Shown: piece after piece, positions 26,044-34,146 of the stretch
How positions within the stretch are numbered: the stretch's first letter is position 1
How the letters are laid out: the number at the start of each line of letters is the position of its first letter
Source of the DNA: Clostridiales bacterium
GTDB lineage: Bacteria > Bacillota > Clostridia > Christensenellales > CAG-138
Direction of reading: 5' to 3'
Length of the DNA: 46,645 nt
Assembly: GCA_012517905.1 (NCBI GenBank)
Contig: JAAYUE010000038.1
Span: 1 to 46,645 of the forward strand
Made by a program: the position numbers and the translations under genes
The notes under the pieces: generated by a model
The model's database searches: none
What the model was told of the DNA's origin: nothing
What the model saw: the letters and a program-made list of their open reading frames with translations, nothing else

Positions 26044-27246
26044 ATGACCATGGAACCCGAAGTGCGCGCGCTCGAGGAAACAGTCGTCGAGTGGCGCAGG
26101 CACATGCACCGGTATCCGGAGGTGTCGTTTGAGGAGGTCGAGACGACCGCCTGGCTGGAAGCGCGCCTGCGCGAACGCGGCGTGGACGCGATCGAGCGGC
26201 CGACGGAGACGGGGCTCGTCGCGCGTGTGTTTGGTACGAAGGCGGGAAAACCCGCCGTCGTCGCCGTGCGCGCGGACATCGACGCGCTGCCCATGCCGGA
26301 GGAAAACGACCTGCCGTACCGCTCCGAGCGGGCGGGCGTTATGCACGCCTGCGGACACGACGGGCACGCGGCCATGCTGCTCGGGCTGGCTTCGCTGCTC
26401 GTGGCGAATCGTGAAAGCTTCTGCGGCGAGGCGCGGCTGATCTTTCAGCATGCCGAGGAGCTGCCGCCCGGCGGCGCGGTCGAGCTCGTCCGCGCGGGCG
26501 CGCTGGAGGGCGCGGACGCGGCGCTGGGGCTGCACCTTTCGAGCAATTTCGATACCGGCGTGTTCGCGTTTAAGAGCGGCGTGTTCACCTCGAACGTGGA
26601 CCGTTTTTCCGTGACCGTGACAGGGCGCGGCGGGCACTGCGCCTTTCCCGAGCAGTGCGCCGATCCGCTGCTGGCCGCAAGCGAAATCGTGACCGCGCTG
26701 CAGAGCATCGTCTCGCGGCGCATCCCCGCGGCGGAGCCCGCCGTGGTGTCCGTCTGCGAGTTTCATGCGGGCACGGCGTATAACATCATCCCTTCCGAGG
26801 CGCGGCTCAACGCCTCCGTGCGCTCGTTCGGCGAGGAGACGCGGCGGCTGATCGAGGCCGAAGCGCGGCAGATCTGCGAGCACGTTGCCGCCGCGCACGG
26901 CTGCGCGGCTCGGCTGGACTGGCACGAAGGGTATCCGAGCGTCGTCAACGACGAACGGCTGACCGCCCGCGCGGAGCGGACGATTGCAACTCGCTTTGGG
27001 GCGGAGCGCATCCGGCACATCGGCGTGATCATGCCGGGCGAGGATTTTTCGTATATGCTGGACGGCAGGCCGGGATTTTTTGTGGAACTCGGCACCAGAA
27101 ACGCGGCGCTGCACTGCGACCAGCCGCATCACAACCCGCGCTACCGCATGGACGAGGGCGCGCTTGTTTCGGGGCTGCAATATCAGTTTGACATGGTGCG
27201 CGAGCTGCTGGACGGAACGAGAAGTTTCCGGGAGGGCGAGGCGTGA
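26044..27246 (+). CDS. M20 family amidohydrolase
   Basis: The 400-residue protein is of the M20D peptidase/amidohydrolase group. Its metal site is HACGHDGHAAMLLGLA (Cys 103, His 105) and HAEELPPGG, with the dimerisation domain (VTVTGRGGHCAFPEQCADPL) and the final metal His in ALHCDQPHHNPRY. The N-terminal WRRHMHRYPEVSFEE is typical of hippurate hydrolase, IAA-amino-acid hydrolase and N-acetyl-diaminopimelate deacetylase. It hydrolyses an N-acyl amino acid; no lysine-pathway gene is near, so the substrate is open. GAGGGA lies before the ATG. The end overlaps the MBL gene by four bases. Confidence 0.9.
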   Translation: MTMEPEVRALEETVVEWRRHMHRYPEVSFEEVETTAWLEARLRERGVDAIERPTETGLVARVFGTKAGKPAVVAVRADIDALPMPEENDLPYRSERAGVMHACGHDGHAAMLLGLASLLVANRESFCGEARLIFQHAEELPPGGAVELVRAGALEGADAALGLHLSSNFDTGVFAFKSGVFTSNVDRFSVTVTGRGGHCAFPEQCADPLLAASEIVTALQSIVSRRIPAAEPAVVSVCEFHAGTAYNIIPSEARLNASVRSFGEETRRLIEAEARQICEHVAAAHGCAARLDWHEGYPSVVNDERLTARAERTIATRFGAERIRHIGVIMPGEDFSYMLDGRPGFFVELGTRNAALHCDQPHHNPRYRMDEGALVSGLQYQFDMVRELLDGTRSFREGEA

Positions 27247-28052
27247 AGCTGACGGTGCTTGTAGACAACAACACGTATATCGACCGGTACTACCTCGGCG
27301 AGCCCGCGGCGTGTTATCTCGTCGAGGACGGCGCGCAAACCATCCTGTTTGACACGGGGTATTCGGACGTGTTCATCGAAAACGCCGCGCGCATGGGGAT
27401 CGATTTGGCCCGCGTGACGGACATCGTGCTCTCGCACGGACACAACGACCACACGGGCGGCCTGCCCGCGTTTTTCTCGCGGTTTTCGCAGCCTGTGCGC
27501 GTAACTGCGCACCTCGGCGCGTTTCAACCAAAACGCGCGGAAGGGCTCGACGTCGGCTCGCCGCTTTCGCTCGCGCAGCTGCCGGATTGGGTGGAGATCA
27601 GGCTTCCGACCAAGCCCCGTACCGTGAGCGAGCATGTGGTATTTCTCGGGGAGATTCCGCGCGTCTATCCGTTTGAGCAGGACCGTGCGGTCGGAGAGAC
27701 GGCAAAAGACTGCTGCTGCTGCTGGGAGCCGGACGGGCTTGCGGACGATACGTCCCTTGCGCTCGTGCTGGAGGACGGCGTGTTCGTCGTCACCGGCTGC
27801 GCGCACGCGGGCGTCTGCAACACGGTCGCCCGGGCAAAGGAGCAAACAGGCAAACAGCGCGTGCTCGGCGTGCTCGGCGGGTTTCACCTCTTTGAAACGG
27901 GCGAGACGCTGACGCAAACCGTAGATACGCTCCTTGCGCTCGGCGTGGAGCGGGTATATCCCGCGCACTGCACGTCGCTTGCTGTAAAAAGCGCGTTTGT
28001 GCGCGCGTTCGACACCGTCGAGGTCGGCGTGGGGCTGACGCTGGAGTGGTGA
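27243..28052 (+). CDS. MBL-fold metallohydrolase (COG1237-like)
   Basis: The 269-residue metallo-beta-lactamase fold protein has the metal motif SHGHNDHTGG (His 65, 67, 70 and Asp 69), FDTGY near 36, a second-site VTGCAHAGVCN and the final PAHCT. The arrangement resembles the family annotated as dihydropterin/beta-ribofuranosylaminobenzene phosphate synthase. It starts at GTG 27243 (GTGA overlap with the previous stop) with GGGCGAGG upstream. Four consecutive cysteines (157-160) are encoded by a TGC repeat in the loop before the conserved DDTSL. Function unknown. Confidence 0.87.
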   Translation: MKLTVLVDNNTYIDRYYLGEPAACYLVEDGAQTILFDTGYSDVFIENAARMGIDLARVTDIVLSHGHNDHTGGLPAFFSRFSQPVRVTAHLGAFQPKRAEGLDVGSPLSLAQLPDWVEIRLPTKPRTVSEHVVFLGEIPRVYPFEQDRAVGETAKDCCCCWEPDGLADDTSLALVLEDGVFVVTGCAHAGVCNTVARAKEQTGKQRVLGVLGGFHLFETGETLTQTVDTLLALGVERVYPAHCTSLAVKSAFVRAFDTVEVGVGLTLEW

Positions 28053-28114
28053 AACGCAGGAAAAGGGAGGGCGGCGGCGTGCGTTTAAGACCGGCTGCGT
28101 CAGGGGATACATCC

Positions 28115-28624
28115 ATGCAAAACGCGAAGCTTACCATTCGCGAAACGACTGAGGCGGATCTGGAAAACGTGCTTGCGCTCTGGAACGACGGCGAGGTCAT
28201 GCGCTATGTCGGCTTTCCAGACGGACTCGGCGTGGATCTGCCCTGTCTGGATCGCTGGTTGGAATGGATCGAGAGCGGCAGGCCGCTGATCAATCATTAC
28301 TCCGTTTACGCCGAAGAAATCGGATACTGCGGGGAAACTTTTTATCGCATCGACCCGCAGCGCGAACACAAGGCCGCGATGGATATCAAGCTGTTTCCGG
28401 CCGCGCGCGGTCAGGGGATTGCCTCCGCCGCGCTGTCCTTTGCCATAGGGCAAGCGTTCGCCAACGGCGCATCGCGCGTCTGGGTGGATCCCAATCCGGA
28501 GAACAAAAAAGCGCTCGCGCTCTACCGAAGGCTCGGATTTGTGGAAAAGCCGTATCCGCGGGATTTGCGCGACGGGGATCAACCGGTCACGACGATCTAT
28601 TTCGAGCTGCAAAAACCGCAATGA
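28115..28624 (+). CDS. GNAT family N-acetyltransferase
   Basis: The 169-residue protein has the GNAT fold: LTIRETTEADLENVLALWND at the start, IKLFPAARGQGIASAAL as the acetyl-CoA pyrophosphate loop, and NPENKKALALYRRLGFVEK as motif B, typical of RimJ/RimL-like or aminoglycoside-type acetyltransferases. Two starts are possible: ATG 28115 with AGGGG nine bases upstream, and GTG 28079 with the stronger AAAGGGAGG, which would add VRLRPAASGDTS. I keep the ATG, because the fold begins there. It is the last clear gene of the ribokinase-led operon. Substrate unknown. Confidence 0.82.
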   Translation: MQNAKLTIRETTEADLENVLALWNDGEVMRYVGFPDGLGVDLPCLDRWLEWIESGRPLINHYSVYAEEIGYCGETFYRIDPQREHKAAMDIKLFPAARGQGIASAALSFAIGQAFANGASRVWVDPNPENKKALALYRRLGFVEKPYPRDLRDGDQPVTTIYFELQKPQ

Positions 28625-28648
28625 GGGAAGGCAACGCAAGCTGCTGCG

Positions 28649-28674
28649 CGCCGGTTATTCCGGCGGGGATTTTT
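28649..28674 (+). terminator. Weak terminator-like hairpin
   Basis: CGCCGG (28649-28654) pairs with CCGGCG (28660-28665), then GGGA and five Ts. It would end the ribokinase-led operon. The stem-to-T spacing is longer than usual. Confidence 0.4.
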
Positions 28675-28779
28675 GCGGCGGCGTTTTGCTTGATCCTCTG
28701 CGATCGATTCGGCGCGCGAACAAAAAGTGAACACTTTTGGAACAGGTTGTAACTCTTTTATCTTTTTGCCGCAAACCCC

Positions 28780-28807
28780 TTGAAAAGATGGAGAAAAACA
28801 ATATACT
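28780..28807 (+). promoter_or_regulatory. Promoter of the SH3b protein gene
   Basis: TTGAAA (28780-28785) and TATACT (28802-28807) are 16 bases apart. The start point near 28814 gives a leader of about 65 bases with GGGGAGG before the ATG. Confidence 0.65.
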
Positions 28808-28878
28808 GTCCATAGAAATCATGTCAGGCACAGCTGCGTTGTAATAAACAACGCGTTTCAGTATTTGGGGAGGAACAC

Positions 28879-29676
28879 ATGAGAAGAAGGACCGTCCGCA
28901 TCACACCGCTGGGGTATATTGTGCTGAGCATCATCATATTGGTGATGCTGGTCGGCATTTATTTTATCATCTGGTCGATGCGCGGCTCAAACGGTGAAAC
29001 CGGCGAGGGAAACCTCAACAGCGCATCCGTACAGATGACCCCGACGCCCTCGCTTGCGCCCGTCGACAGCACGACCGCAACGCCGGTTTCTACGCCGACC
29101 CAACAGGCGGTAAGCACGCCGGCCGGAACGCCGACCATGACCCCGAAACAGGACGACACGCCGGAACCCGCCGTTAAGACGCCGACCGCGTCGCAGGTGC
29201 AGTCCGCCGTGGACGGCACGCTCAACGCCAGCGGCGTCGTGCTCCGCGCGGGCCCGTCGCCGTCCTACAGCATCATCGGGAAATATTCGTCGGGCACGCA
29301 GCTCAAGGTTTACGAGGTTGCCGACGACTACTATTTCGTCAAGGTGGTCAAGGAAAACCTCTATGGCTACGTCGCCTCGAAGTTCGTCGATAAGGCCGGC
29401 CTGCTGCCGGGCGAAAACGCGACGCCCACGCCCAAGTCCATCGCCGGTACGATTCCCGGCACCGTATCCGCGAGCAAGCTCGCGCTGCGCACCGTGCCGA
29501 GCACGGAGGACAACACCCCCATCGGCGAGGTAGTCAAGGGCGACTCGGTCCTGATCTACTTTAAGACGGGAGACTTCTATTATATTCAGGTGGTCGACAC
29601 CGGCGTGAAAGCCTATGCCGCGGCGAAGTACATCACGGCGAGTACCGCGGTTCCGACCGGGACGCCCGTTCCGTAA
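28879..29676 (+). CDS. Membrane-anchored protein with two SH3b domains
   Basis: The 265-residue chain has a short basic N-terminus and one membrane helix (about 12-33). A Thr/Pro/Ser-rich linker (about 45-105) follows, then two bacterial SH3 repeats: LNASGVVLRAGPSPSYSIIG through YGYVASKFV, and SASKLALRTVPSTEDNTPIG through AYAAAKYI, with a TPTP tail. SH3b domains usually bind peptidoglycan or peptides at the wall, so the protein is probably an outward-facing wall-binding factor. GGGGAGGAA precedes the ATG. It is monocistronic between its own promoter and a bidirectional terminator. No enzymatic domain is present. Confidence 0.88.
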   Translation: MRRRTVRITPLGYIVLSIIILVMLVGIYFIIWSMRGSNGETGEGNLNSASVQMTPTPSLAPVDSTTATPVSTPTQQAVSTPAGTPTMTPKQDDTPEPAVKTPTASQVQSAVDGTLNASGVVLRAGPSPSYSIIGKYSSGTQLKVYEVADDYYFVKVVKENLYGYVASKFVDKAGLLPGENATPTPKSIAGTIPGTVSASKLALRTVPSTEDNTPIGEVVKGDSVLIYFKTGDFYYIQVVDTGVKAYAAAKYITASTAVPTGTPVP

Positions 29677-29690
29677 ACCGATCTGCAATC

Positions 29691-29725
29691 AAAAATCGCC
29701 CTGCGAAACCGCGGGGCGATTTTTT
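29691..29725. terminator. Bidirectional terminator
   Basis: AAAAATCGCC (29691-29700) pairs with GGCGATTTTT (29715-29724), with an inner CTGCG/CGCGG extension. T runs face outward on both strands. It separates converging genes. Confidence 0.85.
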
Positions 29726-29732
29726 GTGTTTA

Positions 29733-31262
29733 CTATGGTAGAGTCGTTTCGTCCGGCGGTCGGGCAGGCGGCTCGACGCGGCTGACGAGCACGCCGAGCA
29801 GCACGAAAAACAGCGGGGTGCTTGCGGGCTGGGCGATGTTGACGAGCGCCTGCGCCGCGTAAGCGGCGACGGCGACGGTCAGGCCGCGGGATGCGGGCTG
29901 CGCCGCGCATCGGGAAAAGCCGGAGCGCAGGGCGAATCCCAGCGCGGCGAGATAGCAAAGCAGTCCCAGCGCGCCGTTTGTCACGAGATATTGCAGATAT
30001 TCGTTGTGCGCCGTATCCAGCGAGGCGTCCGAAAACAGCGGGCGCAGCGCGTCGGCGTGAAACAGCGCGCCGGAACCCGCGCCGAAGAGCTTCTGCGCGG
30101 TCGGCAGCGAAGCGTAGAACCGCGAGACGAACACCCAGATCTTTCCGCGGTCGGTGCCCCAGCTTTCGGAAAAGCGCAGATAGCGGTCCAGCCCGCCGAG
30201 CGGAAGGTTTTTTAGCGCCGTATTGAGCAAAACCAGCGCGAGCAGGCCCAAAGCCAGCGCGGCGGCAAGGGAGATGCCATAGGCGCGCTTTCTATTCGGC
30301 AGCCGCTCCGGTCTGCGGCTCGGCAGGCGCCAGAGCAGGAGCATGACCGCCGCGAGCGGCAGCGCGACCGCCGGGCGGCTGACGAGCGTCGTAAAATAGG
30401 ACAGATACGTCGCAGACGGCAGTCGGCGGGAGAGCAGGCCGAAGACGAACGCGCAGAGGAAGAATATGCCCCAGCCCAACGGCAGCCGCCGCATGGCGCG
30501 CGCATCGGTGAACAGCGCGAGCGGAAACACGACCGCGCCGGCAAGCAGCCCCAGCGCGGCGCTGTCGCTGCCGGCGACGAGCGCGCCGAACGAAACGCAG
30601 ACGAGCGCGAGGCCGGAGAGAACGCCGCCGCGAAGGGTTTTGGCATGCAGAAAGACGCCGAGCGTTGCGGGGAAAGCCATTACGAGATAGCTGCCGTAAA
30701 AGTCCGCGTTGCCGATGGTGGAAAGAAAGCGGCCCTGATCGGACTTGCGCAGATTTTCGGTAAAGCCGAGCGGGTCGGCGCCGAAATGGTTGAGCAGGCC
30801 CAGCAGGCCGACCAGCGCCGCGCCAAGCGCGAGCGCGCGCTCCGGCCAGCGCAGGTCTACCTTGCGGCGCGAGAGTACGAGCACGACCAGCGCATACGCA
30901 AACAGAGTCAGCAGGCCCTGATAGCGGTTGTTCTGTCCCCAGAAGACGTCGTCTGGATAGCGGCTGAGCAGCGCGCCGACAACGCTGACGACGAACAGCC
31001 CGCAGAGCGCGAGCGCGGCGGGATGCGGCGGGACGCGCCGCGCGCCGACCCCATAGTCCGGCAAAAAGGCGATGCGCGCAAAGAGCAGCAGCAGCACAAA
31101 CGCCCCGCTGGCGACCATGAAAAACGTCTGCTTGGTTTCGGTGATGTTGAAGTAAAAGTTGCTGAATACGAGCGGCAGGGCGAAAAACACCGCGCAAAGG
31201 TATACGGCGGTCAAGATTGCCGTTGCGCGGAGAAAGCGCTGCTGGTTGGTCGTCGGCTGCAT
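29733..31262 (-). CDS. O-antigen ligase-like membrane protein
   Basis: The 509-residue protein has about twelve hydrophobic helices. The large loop near residues 385-420 and the segment ASLDTAHNEYLQYLVTNGALGLL form the Wzy_C/O-antigen ligase signature, in which the conserved His (AHNEYLQ) is part of the active site. In a Gram-positive cell such proteins polymerise or attach surface glycans, or glycosylate proteins. GAGGA lies nine bases before the ATG at 31262. The nearby minus-strand nucleotidyltransferase and galE genes would supply sugar nucleotides, which is consistent with a surface polysaccharide role although they are separate units. Confidence 0.85.
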   Translation of the reverse strand: MQPTTNQQRFLRATAILTAVYLCAVFFALPLVFSNFYFNITETKQTFFMVASGAFVLLLLFARIAFLPDYGVGARRVPPHPAALALCGLFVVSVVGALLSRYPDDVFWGQNNRYQGLLTLFAYALVVLVLSRRKVDLRWPERALALGAALVGLLGLLNHFGADPLGFTENLRKSDQGRFLSTIGNADFYGSYLVMAFPATLGVFLHAKTLRGGVLSGLALVCVSFGALVAGSDSAALGLLAGAVVFPLALFTDARAMRRLPLGWGIFFLCAFVFGLLSRRLPSATYLSYFTTLVSRPAVALPLAAVMLLLWRLPSRRPERLPNRKRAYGISLAAALALGLLALVLLNTALKNLPLGGLDRYLRFSESWGTDRGKIWVFVSRFYASLPTAQKLFGAGSGALFHADALRPLFSDASLDTAHNEYLQYLVTNGALGLLCYLAALGFALRSGFSRCAAQPASRGLTVAVAAYAAQALVNIAQPASTPLFFVLLGVLVSRVEPPARPPDETTLP

Positions 31263-31355
31263 AGGGGAGATTCCTCGCTTTGGCGCGCGCCGCACCAGGC
31301 GGACGCGTCAACTGTGTCTCTTTTATGAATTTTATCATAAGAGGGCTTTTTTTGT

Positions 31356-31384
31356 TTGACAATCTTGGACAGATCGATTATCAT
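31356..31384 (+). promoter_or_regulatory. Strong promoter of the small lipoprotein gene
   Basis: TTGACA (31356-31361) and TATCAT (31379-31384) are exactly 17 bases apart. The leader is about 75 bases and ends with AGGAGGT, a near-perfect Shine-Dalgarno site. Confidence 0.75.
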
Positions 31385-31465
31385 ACATGCGTACTAACAC
31401 ATATAGTACACTTAGTAAGCGGAAAAATCAAGCTTCGAAAACAAGATCAACAGGAGGTCCTTACG

Positions 31466-31636
31466 ATGAAAAAAAGTCTCATTCTTCTGGCGCTTGTCGT
31501 GTTCAGCGCATTCTTCTTTGCTGCCTGCGGACCGCAGGGCGTCGCGTCCAACGGCAACGCGCTCACTACCTATGGCAACGGCATGGTTTCCGGCGGCAAC
31601 GTCATGCCGGCCGTTACCTCGGGCAACGTGGGCTGA
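31466..31636 (+). CDS. Small secreted lipoprotein (56 residues)
   Basis: MKKSLILLALVVFSAFFF followed by AACG is a clear lipoprotein signal with the lipid-modified Cys at 21. The mature part is only 36 residues, rich in Gly, Asn, Ser and Val, with loosely repeated NGN and SGGN/SGN units (ALTTYGNGMVSGGNVM, then TSGNVG). AGGAGGT is nine bases upstream and the promoter and terminator are both strong, so the gene is probably highly expressed. I recognise no family. It could be a surface lipopeptide, a membrane-stress sensor or an assembly accessory. The longer frame starting at 31280 runs through the promoter and is not real. Confidence 0.8.
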   Translation: MKKSLILLALVVFSAFFFAACGPQGVASNGNALTTYGNGMVSGGNVMPAVTSGNVG

Positions 31637-31694
31637 ACATCACCTTTGTTTCATGGACAAATGAAACCGTGCTCGGGAGGCACGGGTTCGGGTG

Positions 31695-31735
31695 AAAAAC
31701 AAAGCGTGCGGTGAAAACCGCACGCTTTGTTTTTT
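31695..31735. terminator. Strong bidirectional terminator
   Basis: The arms 31695-31712 and 31717-31734 form an 18-pair perfect stem closed by a GAAA tetraloop, with A and T runs at the ends. It can end the lipoprotein transcript and the converging nucleotidyltransferase transcript. The 75 bases to the next gene hold nothing recognised. Confidence 0.92.
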
Positions 31736-31810
31736 GCGAATCGATTCTGGAATGACGCCGGCCGCTGCGCCGAATCCTGCATGTTCGAAGATCGCGCCGG
31801 CAGGCCGGAT

Positions 31811-32737
31811 TCAGCCGAGCAGCTTTTCGTCCGGATACGCGCCCGCGTCGGTGAGCTCGTTGAGCGCGCGCTGCACCTCGGGCTTATCCTCGCGGTAGGT
31901 GACGCCGTACCAGCGATCCGGCGAGGAGAGCACGCGCACGCCGGCCGTTCCCGCCTGCAGCATGCGTCCGACTTCCCGCGGAATCAGAAACTCGCCCTTG
32001 AGCGGATTATTTTCGAGCGCGTCGGCCAGAAACGCCGGAAAGCGCGCTTCCAGCGCGCCGAAGAGCGACGGCGTAAAGCCGAAGAAGTTCATGGAGACGA
32101 GGTTGTCGCCGGAAAAATGCACGAAGGTTTTGCCGTCGTCCTCGGTGTAGGCGGGACCTTCGGGCGTCTTATAGATCTTGAGCCGCTCGACGATGTTGAC
32201 CAGCTCGCCGTTTGCGTCCACCTCGCAAACGCCGCGCGCGACGGAGCCGTGCTCGGTCAGGGTGTTTTTCGCGAGGTAGCCGACCATTGAAAAATCGGCC
32301 TTGCCGCCGTCCTTCGCGTTCTTGAGATATTCATAGAGAACGGTGAAGGCGCGCTTGCCGTAGTAGTCGTCCGCATTGATCGCGGCAAAGGGTTCCTGCA
32401 CGGCGTCCTTGCAGCAGAGCAGCGCGTGCGCGGTGCCCCAGGGCTTTACGCGGCCTTCCGGCACGGAAAAGCCTGCGGGAAGCATGGCGTCCGGCTGCTG
32501 AAAGACATAGCGCACCTCCATGTGCTTCTCGGCGCGGCGGCCGACGACATCGTAGAAATCCTGCTCGATGTTTCGGTTGATGATGAAGACGACTTTTTCA
32601 AAACCGGCTTCCATCGCGTCGAAAAGCGAATAGTCCATGATGATTTCGCCATGGCGGCCGATGGGGTCGATCTGCTTGAGTCCGCCGTAGCGGCTGCCCA
32701 TGCCGGCGGCCATGACGACGAGAGAGGGTTTTTGCAT
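31811..32737 (-). CDS. Sugar-phosphate nucleotidyltransferase family protein
   Basis: The 308-residue protein has the nucleotide-binding start LVVMAAGMGSRYGGLKQIDPIG and a Rossmann-like core with INADDYYGKRAF (metal-binding Asp pair) and VGYLAKNTLTEHGSVARGVC. This matches a family of NTP-transferase proteins related to GalU/RfbA but distinct from classical UTP-glucose-1-phosphate uridylyltransferase. GAAGGAGAA precedes the ATG by about eight bases. It lies 94 bases downstream of galE on the same strand, and both probably form one operon for sugar-nucleotide supply. The exact sugar is unknown. Confidence 0.85.
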   Translation of the reverse strand: MQKPSLVVMAAGMGSRYGGLKQIDPIGRHGEIIMDYSLFDAMEAGFEKVVFIINRNIEQDFYDVVGRRAEKHMEVRYVFQQPDAMLPAGFSVPEGRVKPWGTAHALLCCKDAVQEPFAAINADDYYGKRAFTVLYEYLKNAKDGGKADFSMVGYLAKNTLTEHGSVARGVCEVDANGELVNIVERLKIYKTPEGPAYTEDDGKTFVHFSGDNLVSMNFFGFTPSLFGALEARFPAFLADALENNPLKGEFLIPREVGRMLQAGTAGVRVLSSPDRWYGVTYREDKPEVQRALNELTDAGAYPDEKLLG

Positions 32738-32831
32738 GTCGGCAATTCTCCTTCTGGAAGATGATAGATTCGGACAGGGGGATACATCGGATTCTGTCGG
32801 CGGATCGACGGTTTCGAATTCGGACGGGCGG

Positions 32832-33851
32832 TTACGCCGGGTCCTGAAAGCCGTTCGGGTTCCGGCTTTGCCAGCGCCACGCGTCCGCGCACATGCGCTC
32901 AATGCCGTATTCGGCGCGCCAGCCGAGTTCGCGCGCGGCCTTTTCGGGGTCCGCGTAGCAGACGGCGACGTCGCCCGGGCGACGGGGGGCGAACACATAC
33001 GGCAGCGTCTTGCCGCAGGCTTTTTCAAAGGCGTGCAGCACATCCAGCACCGAATAGCCGACGCCCGTGCCAAGGTTGTAGGTGTAAACGCCTGCGCCGC
33101 TTTCCAGCTTCTTCAGCGCGGCGACGTGTCCTTTTGCCAGGTCCACCACGTGGATGTAGTCCCTTACGCCCGTGCCGTCCGGCGTAGGATAGTCACTGCC
33201 GAAGATGCGAAGCTCCGGCAGGCGGCCCACCGCGACCTGCGCGATAAAGGGCATGAGGTTGTTGGGAATGCCGTCGGGGTCCTCGCCGATCATGCCGGAG
33301 GCATGCGCGCCGACGGGGTTGAAATACCGCAGCAGGCAGACGCGCAGCGTCGCCTCGGCCGCGGCCACATCCCGCAGCATCTCTTCGATCATGAGCTTCG
33401 TGTGCCCGTATGGATTGGTTGCGGACAGGGGGAAGTCCTCGCGGATGGGGACGCTGGCGGGATCGCCATATACCGTCGCGCTCGAGGAAAACACGATTTG
33501 CCGCACGCCGTACTTCTCCATGGCGCGCAGCAGGTTGAGCGTGGAGACGAGGTTGTTGCGATAGTATTCCAGCGGCATGCGCACGCTTTCGCCGACGGCC
33601 TTGAGCCCGGCGAAGTGGATGACCGCGTCTATGGCGTGGCGCGAAAAAAGCGCTTCGGTGGCGACGGCGTCCGTCAGGTCGATTTTTTCGAAGTCGAAGT
33701 GTTTGTCCGCCAGCTGCCGCAGGCGCGTGAGCGCGGCCGGTTTGCTGTTGACGAAGTTATCCGCGATGACGACGTCGTAGCCCGCCGCGAGCAGTTCCAG
33801 AACGGTATGGCTGCCGATGTATCCGGCGCCGCCTGTTACGAGAATCCGCAT
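32832..33851 (-). CDS. galE: UDP-glucose 4-epimerase
   Basis: The 339-residue extended SDR enzyme has the NAD-binding TGGAGYIGSHTVLELL, FSSSATVYGDP with the catalytic Ser/Thr, YGHTK (the YxxxK catalytic pair), and RYFNPVGAHASGMIGEDP with NNLMPFIAQVA, all standard for GalE. It interconverts UDP-glucose and UDP-galactose. AAAGGAG lies 11 bases before the ATG at 33851. Expression appears to come from a consensus promoter (34007-34035) through a 150-base leader that contains a terminator-like hairpin, so attenuation is possible. It is followed by a nucleotidyltransferase gene. Confidence 0.96.
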   Translation of the reverse strand: MRILVTGGAGYIGSHTVLELLAAGYDVVIADNFVNSKPAALTRLRQLADKHFDFEKIDLTDAVATEALFSRHAIDAVIHFAGLKAVGESVRMPLEYYRNNLVSTLNLLRAMEKYGVRQIVFSSSATVYGDPASVPIREDFPLSATNPYGHTKLMIEEMLRDVAAAEATLRVCLLRYFNPVGAHASGMIGEDPDGIPNNLMPFIAQVAVGRLPELRIFGSDYPTPDGTGVRDYIHVVDLAKGHVAALKKLESGAGVYTYNLGTGVGYSVLDVLHAFEKACGKTLPYVFAPRRPGDVAVCYADPEKAARELGWRAEYGIERMCADAWRWQSRNPNGFQDPA

Positions 33852-33911
33852 GAAAAAACGGTCTCCTTTCGAACACAGATCGGTTGTAAAACAAGCCGGG
33901 GAAGCCCCCTG

Positions 33912-33953
33912 AAAAAACGCGCGGTTGTCGATACAACGCCGGGGGAACCGCGC
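33912..33953 (-). promoter_or_regulatory. Terminator-like hairpin in the galE leader (attenuator candidate)
   Basis: In the minus-strand RNA, GCGCGGTT (33953-33946) pairs with AACCGCGC (33926-33919), followed by G and six Us (33917-33912). A competing hairpin GUUGU/ACAAC (33937-33933 with 33928-33924) overlaps the 3' arm. The structure lies between the predicted start point (about 34000) and galE (33851), where a terminator would act as an attenuator. Confidence 0.55.
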
Positions 33954-34006
33954 AATGCGGCGTCGGGGCGCTTTCGCGGCGTTTTTCGATTGCACAGCGC
34001 ATCTTT

Positions 34007-34035
34007 ATTATAGGCGTGTGGCGAAAGTCTGTCAA
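34007..34035 (-). promoter_or_regulatory. Consensus promoter of the galE operon
   Basis: On the minus strand TTGACA (34035-34030) and TATAAT (34012-34007) are exactly 17 bases apart, a perfect vegetative-sigma consensus. The start point is near 34000. Confidence 0.85.
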
Positions 34036-34122
34036 AGGCGTAAATAAATATTGGAAAATCGATATTTCAGTAGGGATTTAGCCAAAAAAAGTGATTTTCA
34101 GCTTTCCTAAATAATATTGCTA

Positions 34123-34131
34123 TGCTATAAT
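34123..34131 (+). promoter_or_regulatory. Extended -10 promoter of the hydrogenase operon
   Basis: TGC followed by TATAAT (34126-34131) is a perfect extended -10; the -35 is weak. An AAATAT/ATATTT inverted repeat (34046-34051, 34062-34067) lies upstream. No Rex-type operator with paired TTGT/ACAA arms was seen. Confidence 0.7.
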
Positions 34132-34146
34132 TCAACTTGGCTTGTA

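Noticed and set aside
24919-27180. 753-codon minus-strand frame opposite the dehydrogenase and M20 genes
   Set aside because: Shadow of two well-supported genes with intact catalytic motifs.
28621-28752. 43-codon ORF beginning at the GNAT stop codon (ATGA), with a hydrophobic middle
   Set aside because: No Shine-Dalgarno site, and a terminator-like hairpin lies within it; it could still be a coupled small membrane peptide but the evidence is too thin.
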